Below, in pieces: positions 43,728 to 55,700 of a stretch of DNA of 64,000 nucleotides. Source of the stretch: Agelas oroides (Eukaryota > Porifera > Demospongiae > Agelasida > Agelasidae); NCBI GenBank assembly GCA_949130485.1, contig OX422183.1, forward strand, positions 20,491,934 to 20,555,933, read 5' to 3'. Below the pieces are notes generated by a model. The model made no database searches, was not told the origin of the DNA, and was given only the letters and a program-made list of their open reading frames with translations. Every line of letters starts with the position of its first letter. The first letter of the stretch is position 1. A program made the position numbers and the translations under genes.

Positions 43728-46700
43728 GTACATTTTTATAATTATAAAATGATTATAACAGAAAATAGAATAGAGCTGATGTAGCCCACGTTTTCCAAAT
43801 TGTGAATGAGTTTTGCCAGCTGCAGGTCTACCAAGTACCCATCCATAACGTAAAATATCCTCCACTATTACTCACCGGTGAACAATATCCTCCCAGAACA
43901 GTAGTCACTGACACTGGTGAATATACTGTGTGCCCCCAGGACATAATTCACTTAATCGGTCACTACGTAGCAGTTCTGTCTCAGATACAATGAAAATTCA
44001 GCATGGTAGTGGATTATACATAGCTATGCTTGCTATAGACCTCCAGGCAGTCTGTAATGTTGTTGATTGAGCACCCCACATCACATGTCCTGTATTTTGT
44101 TGCTTCTAACCTGCATACTAGAGTTTTACTACATATGGAAGCCTCAAAATTGCATGGTACATGTAGCTATAGATCACTGTCAGAAAGAAATTATCATTTG
44201 GACTTGCCATTTGAGATCCAAGAACATATTACATGCATGGACAGTTAATTAGATTTGTCAAGAACGTACAACTTATTACAACAATCCTTTTGGCATCTGA
44301 AAGCCTACCATTTACTTACTCATCTGAATCAAATATACAAACATGTAGCCAAGAATGCCAAAATAGTTTTACTGATCTGCATCAGAAATACCAGACTACT
44401 TGCTTCATGGTGATATATGTAGATGGGTAAATGTCCAGCTTGGAAGGAAATGGAAAGGTGATTGCCGCGGTTTAAAGGATGTTTTTGGATTCTTAACTAA
44501 TTAACTGTCCATGCATGTAATATCTTCACTCACCTGAAGCTCAGATTGAATTTGAATGGCTAATCCAAATGACATTACGATTTTTTACAGATACATAGTA
44601 GTTCTCATTTTTGTTATAGCTGAGTTATAGCTCCCATTAACACAAGCATCATGAAGGGTTTTTGTCTTCTAGCAACAACATTTATTAGTGAATGTGACTT
44701 TATTAACAAGGCAGGTGCATCGTGGCACAACTCAATATGCAGATGTCCATTGCTCCACCTGGACATTGGATTTACTTGTTGATATGAGCAACTTGGATGT
44801 ATTATGCAATCATTTAATATTATAGCTAGTTATTCAACTATGTGGAAACATACAGCATTAATTACTTGATGATGACTGTCAGTAAAACACTAACTATTCT
44901 GTGACTTACCCTTACTATTTTCTGAAAGGGTGTGTCCCCTGGATTCCTTTTATGCTTATTTATTTCACACCAACATTATCACAACACATTCAGTGTTCCT
45001 CTCAAGTATGTACCCTAGCTATAATATAATAACACTACCTAGCTACTGCTGGAGAAGCAATAGTACTGTTGAGCACAATTGTGATCTATGCTGTTATCAT
45101 CTTCAAGACTCTTTGGTTTAGTGCAAGATGGACTCATGACCAATCTTGGGACAAGTGTCTTGAATGGGCTAATTTTTTTCATTCTGCAAAAAGCTTTAGT
45201 TTAATAAGAGGTGATAGTATCCAAATGTGTCCAACTACAACCATATTGGGCAAGATTTGGTGAACTGTTTTTGAATCTTCTTTTGCGGAATTACTGTAGC
45301 ATGTGTGCCTTCTTACACAGCCTACAGTGAGGTACGTCTTACACAGCAGTCACCACTGGGTCTGCCATGTTCTGGAGAGGCAGTGATCCTCCAGTGCACT
45401 CTCTCAGGAATAGCAGCCATCTGGACTTTTCCTGGGGGCGAAATTACGCTGGCGCCAGGCAGTAATGAAGAAATAACTGGGAACTTCCAAGCGCAACCAG
45501 TGGGTGTGGCCAATGGAGAGTTCACTTCCACTCTCACCTTTCCAGCAGAGAATGGGACAGTCATCATTTGCAGCAATGGAGATAGGAGCATGGATGACAC
45601 TCAAAGCGTTACAGTTCGAGGTACAATAGTCTTACTGACATAAACAAGATTGACTGCCAGACACACAGCGTCGTGTACAAATGTAAGCTTACTGCATGTT
45701 TCAACTTCAAGAGAGGGAGCAGGGAGCAGCATCTGAAACTAGATCCTTTTTCTGAGATGGTTAGCTACAAAAAAGGCACTGTCTCAAATGGGTCGTAATA
45801 AATTGTAATTGGGCAGTGAGGAACGCAGGTTTTACATTTGGCTCGGTTAAACTGAAAATGCTTTATTATGACTGCAATGTGAATTCCTGCACTGCACATC
45901 ACACTGAGATGTCTGTGGCATGTAGTAGGACTCCAGATAGTATTTTCTTCCCACTCCTTATGGCTAAAGTACAGGTCGGGAGGCTCCCTACATAGCTGCT
46001 TGCTCAACTAGCATCACTTGCTTGTATATCTAATATGCAAACTGGCTAGTCTTAAGTAGATTGAAACATTTGTAACTATCTCATCACCTTTTGTCAATTT
46101 GCTACAGCTAACTAGCTCTTAAAAAATTTATGATAAAGCGTTAATCTTTTATTTCAAAAAGAATACCTTTCTATCTCAAATGTGTAGAAACCTGAGTGAA
46201 TAGGTCTGTATTTTGGGGATTTGTACAACTCACTAACAACTATCTGAGACAATAAACTGGAAAGCTCTTCCAAGTGATACCTAGTTGCAACAAAGCCTGG
46301 TCTACTCTGTTTCGAGTAGAAGCAGCGCTGCAAGAAACTTGTTCAACAGCCGAGAGAGCGGCTAGTAGCATAGCTCGCAGACCGGGTCCACAAGAATCTA
46401 CTCCAACAGGCGAGTGGCTAGTAGAGTAGCCCGCTGACCAGGTCCACAAGAATCTACTCCAACAGGCGAGTGGCTAGTAGTGTAGCATTGCATGCTAAGC
46501 CAGTTAGAACAGCACCCTAACCTAACCAGAGGTTCTTAGGGCTTCAGAAGCCTGATGAAGAGTTTACATAATCCCTTTGGGCTTTACCCTCAGGAATTAT
46601 GTAAACACTTCCTCAGGCTTCTAAAAGCTCTAGCTGGTTAGGTTTCCTACCTACACAGAAGAACTATCGATACTAGTTCAATTTTTGGGGGAAAGCAAAT

Positions 46701-49700
46701 TCATTCACCAAGTGTGAAGTAAGCTAGTTAGTTTCTCCCAGTATTGTCTGCATGCAATGGAGACCCTTTCCAAGTTGTGGAGTGTGTGCATTTGTTGGTG
46801 GCATGGATTACTCTCGAAAGAGGAAGTTGGCTGGCTCATGTGAAACTAGTCACAGACAGTAGCTTGCTAGCTGAGCCAAAAGAGAAAGTGGATTCTCAGA
46901 GTTTGGTAACTGTCTTCATACATCAAATTCGGACGTCAGCTGTTCATCGTAACAGGATTTTATCTTTCTCTTCCTCCCTGCAAATTTTGATGCTGACTGG
47001 TCACCTTCAATTTTCATCTTCCCTGATATCAGCTGCTCATCTTCACTCGGTTTTCTTCTTCTTTTCTCCCTAAACGTTGGCTCTAAGTCCTGAGTTACAT
47101 TTGGTTCTCTGACAGCCTTTTCAATCTCCAGGAGCATATATCACACATGCAGATTGCAATCTTGCTAGTGTGGGATTCACTCCAGTTATTACTGCTATAG
47201 ATAGTAAAAATCAAATTTAGACTAGTACCACATGCAACCTAGCTATCAATTCATGCAAGTAGTTACATATTAATTGCTTCAGGTCCCCCCTCTGTCTCAA
47301 CTCCCTCCTGTGTTGACCTCTCTGGAGATATCAGTGGAGCTGTGAATGTCACTGTGAGCTGGACACTGAGTGGTGGAGACAGTGCTGATTTCTACCTCAT
47401 CAGCATCACTACCAATGCTCCCCAGACCCCATATGGAGGACTTCTGAACATAACCAATGCCAGTGTCACACAACATGAACTGACAAGTTTCATGGCAGGC
47501 TATGAGTATAGCATCACCGTACGTGGTGTCAACTGTGGGAGTCAAGAGGGGAGAGAGAGTGAGACCCTGACAATCAGACTTCAAGGTAAATTATTGCAAA
47601 ACCATTATCACAAGTTCGTTACACTAGTGTAATGAACTGTTGACATCAGATCATACTTCAAGAGGCAAAACAAAGAATTTGCAGAATTCCGGGCCAGAGT
47701 AAGCAATTGACATCCAATTAAATTAGTCTCATGATGCACCTACCGATTAATGTCTCAACAACAAACCTAGGAGAGTGGTGCTAGATGGCAAGACATACAT
47801 GGTTTGCATATTTGGCTGTGTAATCACAATACAGGCATAAGAAAGCATGGAGTCTAAACCATGAGTTGCATCTGCAGAGCAATAAACTGGTTGTTTGGCT
47901 TGCCAATTTCTTCCAGCACAGTTACGATCATATTACACAGGTCATGCATGTAACCAGCACCCGGGTCTGTCACTTCTCATCGTTTGTAGCCCAAAACTAA
48001 CTCTGGCCATATATATAGTTGTGAGTAGTTTATACACCTGTTGAAAGCTGGTAGGGTGAGTATGCACAATGCACTCAGGTTTTCCCCTACTACGTATTTC
48101 CTGCATTCATCTAGTAGCTGATAAAGTGGGGAAAGTTGCAAGTAGAAAGTAGCATTATAAGCCAAGAACGGTTGAAGGGTAGCACCCCATATAAATAAAT
48201 CCAGCCTTGGGTTTCATACTACTATCAACAAGATGGAAGTCTACATTCCTAAAAGTAGAAGCCTACAACCAAATATGCATGGTTGTAATAGGTAGCTCTC
48301 TTTGTACATTACAAATTATATATCCTCTACCCCAGTTCCTGATGCCCCTACCAACTGTGCTACTACTGTTATCTATAGGCAGTCATCAGGTGTGCTACTG
48401 TCCATTAACAACACGTGGTTTACAGTACCAGTAAGTCGTCTAACTACCACATAGTAATTTATTATGCACACTGATTGTTAATCAATAAACTACACCTCCC
48501 TCAAAAAAGGCAGTCTTACATGCATGGTATGCAAAGGCACTCACCTCAAAGGATGTGTTTCAGCCAATACCAGGCCTCATCAGCATGAATTTGACATTTC
48601 AGTAGCTTCTCAGTTGGCTTCTACATAAATGAAGGGAAGGTAATCTTTTACGAACTTGAGCTCGGAAAATAACTTGCCGACGTTTCGACTGAATGCTTTC
48701 GCCCTGATGACAACTGGAGCATTCAGTCGAAACGTCGGCATTTTTTGAACTCAAGTTGGTAGCTAACAGATAACCTTCTCTTCATGAATTTGACAGTTGC
48801 ATGAAGAAATGCTACACTCCAGAGCTGACTACACCACTATACAAGCAAAGCCATGACCAACTAGCTACCTGAATGCCTTCTTGCATGAAATAGTAGTCTC
48901 CATCTCAACTCATTCCTTCTTGTGTGTAAAACTATAGGTTGGCGGAAAGAACTGAACGTATGGCTGTACACTCACTGTGTTATAAAGTGCTTCCCTTCTA
49001 CCTGGAAGATCTTGACCAGGTGGTAGATTATCTGTGGTGACATATCACTGAGCTGTTTTTTGAATACCTCCATAGTTTCTATGCATGCAAGGTCTCCTGT
49101 TGAAAAGACTCATTCTATCAAAGCTGACTATGTACTATAGATCATGTTTCTTAAAATCACCACAAACTGTGCAGAATTCTTGGTAAGAGTTGCGACATCA
49201 GCTAGGTTTTAATAAGCAGCTGTAATTATGTTACTGGAGATGAATTACATCTTACAGAAAGCAATGATTGTAACTATGTCTCAAAGACTCATAAACTTTT
49301 TTCAGACTAAATTGTCGATTAGAAAGCAGAACATGGCACTAATGAATGTACATGCATGGTGTCCAATGCTTCCGTTGGCCCGTCATTTGTCAATAATGTT
49401 TTCATGCATCTTGGAATGTAACCTTTTCTGACAAAATTAGAACTCCACATTTAAGTTGCCACGTGTTTTAAATGCATCTTTCTTTTGAAATCTACGTTTA
49501 GAACATTAATGTTTTCTCCTCTATGTAATATTCACTTCCTTCAGGACCCAGAGGACCCATGCCCTGATGTAACTGGGAACATCACACAGTACCAGATCAG
49601 ATTCCAGAGTGGCTCATTATCAGCTACTCAGAATGTGAACATTGGCAGGTGTACAGCTGGGAGGTGTAGCCACACCTTTGAGCCTCCCTCAAATTCCCCC

Positions 49701-52700
49701 TCAAGCTATGACAGTGTGTCAGTGGCTGCTGAGAATGTGGTGGGAGTGGGAACTGCAAGAACATGTACAACACAACCCATCAGTGAGTTCTCACTCTTAC
49801 TTTGTCATGTTCCATACAAACATGCATTAATCATCCAGCCATGTTAGTAAACTACAGTGGGCTTTGGATTACTACTACTACCGTGTGTATTCTATCAAGA
49901 AGCATCAGTGAAGCATAATAGACTTATAACTCATCATGGTCTAGCGCAACCAACTCATCCTGGTCGGGATGGTCCAACTAGTACAACCAACTCATCCTGG
50001 TCAGGATGGTTCAACTAGTGCAACCAACTCATCCTGGTCAGGATGGTCCAACTAGTGTAACCAACTCATCCTGGTCAGGATGGTTCAACTAGTACAACCG
50101 ACTCATCCTGGTCAGGATGGTCCAACTAGTGCAACCGACTCATCCTGGTCAGGATGGTCCAACTAGTGTAACCAACACATCCTGGTCAGGATGGTCCAAC
50201 TAGTGTAACCAACTCATCCTGGTCAGGATGGTTACAACCGACTCATCCTGGTCAGGATGGTCCAACTAGTGTAACCAACTCATCCTGGTCAGGATGGTCC
50301 AACTAGTGCAACCAACTCATCCTCGTCAGGATGGTCCAACTAGTGTAACCAACTCACCCTGGTCAGGATGGTTCAACTAGTGTAACCAACTCATCCTGGT
50401 CAGGATGGTCCAACCAGTACAACCGACTCATCCTGGTCAGGATGGTTCAACTAGTACAACTGACTCATCCTGGTCAGGATGGTTCAACTAGTGCAACCAA
50501 CTCATCCTGGTCAGGATGCTCCATCTAGTGCAACCGACTCATCATGGTCAGGATGGTCCAACTAGTACAACCAACTCATCCTGGTCAGGATGGTCCATCT
50601 AGTGCAACCAACTCATCCTGGTCAGGATGGTTCAACTAGTGCAACCGACTCATCCTGGTCAGGATGGTCCATCTAGTACAACCGACTCATCCTGGTCAGG
50701 ATGGTTCAACTAGTGCAACCAACTCATCCTGGTCAGGATGGTTCAACTAGTACAACCGACTCATCCTGGTCAGGATGGTTCAACTAGTGCAACCAACTCA
50801 TCCTGGTCAGGATGGTCCATCTAGTGTAACCGATTCATCATGGTCAGGATGGTCCATCTAGTGCAACCGACTCATCGTGGTCAGGATGGTCCAACTAGTC
50901 CAACCGACTCATCCTGGTCAGGATGGTTCAACTATTGCAACCGACTCATCCTGGTCAGGATGGTCCATCTAGTGCAACCGACTCATCCTGGTCAGGATGG
51001 TTCAACTAGTGCAACCGACTCATCCTGGTCAGGATGGTCCAACTAGTGCAACCAACTCATCCTGGTCAGGATGGTCCATCTAGTGCAACCGACTCATCAT
51101 GGTCAGGATGGTTCAACTAGTCCAACCGACTCATCCTGGTCAGGATGGTCCATCTAGTGCAATGACTCATCATGGTCAGGATGGTCCAACTAGTACAACC
51201 GACTCATCCTGGTCAGGATGGTCCATCTAGTGCAACCGACTCATCCTGGTCAGGATGGTTCAACTAGTGCAACCAACTCATCCTGGTCAGGATGGTCCAT
51301 CTAGTACAACCGACTCATCATGGTCAGGATTGTCCAACTAGTGCAAACGACTCATCATGGTCAGGATTGTCCAACTAGTGCAACCGACTCATCATGGTCA
51401 GGATTGTCCAACTAGTGCAACCGACTCATCATGGTCAGGATTGTCCAACTAGTGCAACCGACTCATCATGGTCAGGATTGTCCAACTAGTGCAACCGACT
51501 CATCATGGTCAGGATTGTCCAACTAGTGCAACCAACTCATCATGGTCAGGATGGTCCAACTAGTGCATGGTCAGCTACGGTTGTCCAACTAGTGCAACCG
51601 ACTCATCATGGTCAGGATTGTGCAACTAGTGCAACCGACTATTGTAGAAAAACAGTCCAGAAACATGGTTTACTCTTGTTTGCACACCAGTTCTCACTCT
51701 TACTTTGTCATGTTCCATACAAACATGCATTAATCATCCAGCCATGTTAGTAAACTACAGTGGGCTTTGGATTACTACTACTACCGTGTGTATTCTATCA
51801 AGAAGCATCAGTGAAGCATAATAGACTTATAACTCATCATGGTCTAGCGCAACCAACTCATCCTGGTCGGGATGGTCCAACTAGTACAACCAACTCATCC
51901 TGGTCAGGATGGTTCAACTAGTGCAACCAACTCATCCTGGTCAGAATGGTCCAACTAGTGTAACCAACTCATCCTGGTCAGGATGGTTCAACTAGTACAA
52001 CCGACTCATCTTGGTCAGGATGGTTCAACTAGTGCAACCAACTCATCCTGGTCAGAATGGTCCAACTAGTGTAACCAACTCATCCTGGTCAGGATGGTTC
52101 AACTAGTACAACCGACTCATCCTGGTCAGGATGGTCCAACTAGTGCAACCGACTCATCCTGGTCAGGATGGTCCAACTAGTGTAACCAACACATCCTGGT
52201 CAGGATGGTCCAACTAGTGTAACCAACTCATCCTGGTCAGGATGGTTACAACCGACTCATCCTGGTCAGGATGGTCCAACTAGTGTAACCAACTCATCCT
52301 GGTCAGGATGCTCCAACTAGTGCAACCAACTCATCCTGGTCAGGATGGTCCAACTAGTGTAACCAACTCACCCGGGTCAGGATGGTTCAACTAGTGTAAC
52401 CAACTCATCCTGGTCAGGATGGTCCAACCAGTACAACCGACTCATCCTGGTCAGGATGGTTCAACTAGTACAACTGACTCATCCTGGTCAGGATGGTTCA
52501 ACTAGTGCAACCAACTCATCCTGGTCAGGATGGTCCATCAAGTACAACCGACTCATCCTGGTCAGGATGGTTCAACTAGTGCAACCGACTCATCATGGTC
52601 AGGATGCTCCATCTAGTGCAACCGACTCATCATGGTCAGGATGGTCCAACTAGTACAACCGACTCATCCTGGTCAGGATGGTCCATCTAGTGCAACCAAC

Positions 52701-55700
52701 TCATCCTGGTCAGGATGGTTCAACTAGTGCAACCGACTCATCCTTGTCAGGATGGTCCATCTAGTACAACCGACTCATCCTGGTCAGGATGGTTCAACTA
52801 GTGCAACCAACTCATCCTGGTCAGGATGGTTCAACTAGTACAACCGACTCATCCTGGTCAGGATGGTTCAACTAGTGCAACCAACTCATCCTGGTCAGGA
52901 TGGTCCATCTAGTGTAACCGATTCATCATGGTCAGGATGGTCCATCTAGTGCAACCGACTCATCGTGGTCAGGATGGTCCAACTAGTCCAACCGACTCAT
53001 CCTGGTCAGGATGGTTCAACTATTGCAACCGACTCATCCTGGTCAGGATGGTCCATCTAGTGCAACCGACTCATCCTGGTCAGGATGGTTCAACTAGTGC
53101 AACCGACTCATCCTGGTCAGGATGGTCCATCTAGTGCAACCGACTCATCATGGTCAGGATGGTTCAACTAGTGCAACCGACTCATCCTGGTCAGGATGGT
53201 CCATCTAGTGCAATGACTCATCATGGTCAGGATGGTCCAACTAGTACAACCGACTCATCCTGGTCAGGATGGTCCATCTAGTGCAACCGACTCATCCTGG
53301 TCAGGATGGTTCAACTAGTGCAACCGACTCATCCTGGTCAGGATGGTCCATCTAGTACAACCGACTCATCATGGTCAGGATTGTCCAACTAGTGCAAACG
53401 ACTCATCATGGTCAGGATTGTCCAACTAGTGCAACCGACTCATCATGGTCAGGATTGTCCAACTAGTGCAACCGACTCGTCATGGTCAGGATTGTCCAAC
53501 TAGTGCAACCAACTCATCATGGTCAGGATGGTCCAACTAGTGCATGGTCAGCTAGGGTTGTCCAACTAGTGCAACCGACTCATCATGGTCAGGATTGTCC
53601 AACTAGTGCAACCGACTATTGTAGAAAAACAGTCCAGAAACATGGTTTACTCTTGTTTGCACACCAAATTGCAGTCTAAATACCCATGCTATTGATGTAT
53701 TTGTAAATGCTTTCCTTATAATGAGTTTTCATAGGGCTACCAACTTGACAGTGGTTTCAATTAAGTAAGGTGCACCTTTTTACGGTATCACATTGATGTA
53801 TTGATATGTATAATGTTCATTGTCCCAATTGACTCTTTTTCGATATGATATCGTGTCACGTAAATTTACACGTGTTCTTGTAAAAAAGCAGCTTGAAAGT
53901 CGGCAAAGACAGTTGGGAAAGACAGCGGTTGTGAAAGCGGGGGCTTACATTGTGTCTATGGACAGAAAGACAACCGTGTACGGACGGGAAGCTGGTAAAA
54001 TCGCGTTTTTTGAAAAACGCGTACAAGCTGTCCATAGCAACGCGTTCCCTTATTTCACGGGCCTGCCTGTGAGTTCGAGCTTATATCGTTGTTATAGTAG
54101 CAGAGCCGGCCTTTATAATTCAGCATCATACAGTGCAAGCCCCCTGTGACACGTTGGTGCAATAATCTGAGTTTAGCTGGGAAACGACCTGTGCGGATAA
54201 AATTGCCTCTAACTCAAATTCAATATTTGCGCGAAGTGCCGGGTTTTCGCTCAGCGGGTCACATATTATAGCTCATTATATTGACCATTATCATGCACTT
54301 CTTTGTCTCATCTTGTTTATGCAATGTTAATATGTAGCATAATTTTAGAATTATATCGCAATCGGCATATTGGTACGGTGAAAACTAACTCACATAAAGA
54401 ATGCAAACATATCCTGCTATACACATGGTGAAGACTATAGTCTGAAACACTAGTAAACATATGCTTAATTGTGAAGCAGTACCTTTACTGTCACAATAAT
54501 GATTGATTTTAAGTCTACACACAGCGGTCCCCATATATATATATACAGAACATCTGGTTAATTAAGCTGATTTGAACCATCATCTTCCCATGCAGGTATG
54601 GCCAACAACCTCCTAACTGTAGAAGTAATAGGTGTAAGCTCTCCTGTTGACACCCAGCTGCAGTGCACATTCCTACCTTTTTTCACTGGCTCTGCTCACT
54701 GTACAATCCAGTATGGGACTGACCCTACCTACATGAACCTGCCATACTCTGCTGAGTCCTCTGAGACTGGTACAGCAGGGGACACTGTCAGTGTGGTACT
54801 GAGGGAGCGACTGAACTCCTCAACTGTGTACTACTACACTGTGTCTGCAGTTAGTGGAGATGTGACTGTGAGAGTGCGAGGGTCCTTCACAACACCACAG
54901 TATAGTAAATATGTGCATGTGCTAGGACTACAACAACTAGCATATTAGTCAATTAATCAGTTGCAACTTCAAGTAAAGGTGGTCAACTACAACCTTTCTT
55001 TGTTGACAAATGGACATACATTAGCTACCATGTTATGATGGCCATCTACTACTGTAAGTGTCTAAAGATTGTATGAGTATTTGAACTAAGAAAATAAGAA
55101 TAATTAACTATCGTCAACCACCTGTGCAAATCTTCTGTTTTATTGGGCCTTAGATAGTACATGTTATGTGCCTTAGTGGGAGAAATAGACATTGGTAAAC
55201 AAAACTTCAAAGATTTCATTGCACGGTCATTTCATAGGTTGTTCCCTGACAGAACTTTGGAACCTGCCAGCTGCCGGTGTCACCTTGCTGTCTGATGTTA
55301 GTTTACTGAATACTTCTGCTGCTCGGTATCCAAGTTGTGATGATAGAAGTGTTGGGAGTGTTGTGCTGGAGAACACTACACTCAAGACAGCCACAGTGGC
55401 TTACTACACTGGCACGACTTCTGGTTCAACAGCTTGTTTTGTCTGCGATGAGGGCAGTGAGTATGCACCAAATACAACCACTACTGCTGAGAGAGTGTGC
55501 AGAAGTAATGGAACGTGGTCTGGAAATACCATCCTTTGTGGTATGTTGTAAAACATGACATTACTTCCAGCTTCACAGGAGCAAGTTTTATCCTTGTAGG
55601 TACACTATGGTAGTATGCGTATTCATGGAAGCAAAGCTTGAAGCCTTGATAGATGCTCAAAACTGAAATTGTATCCACATGAGGTTGTACATACCCTTAG

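Noticed and set aside
45322-45604. Minus-strand open frames over the Ig exon of C
   Set aside because: They are shadows of the plus-strand Ig exon, which has splice sites and a paralogue.
49930-53618. CRISPR array
   Set aside because: Units are head-to-tail without unique spacers, and the context is an animal gene; it is a minisatellite.
50840-53679. Open frames with repeats such as WSGWSN and LVQPTH inside the 37-bp arrays
   Set aside because: The unit is not a multiple of three, frames appear and end at unit variants, and the array lies between a good donor and a good acceptor of receptor C.
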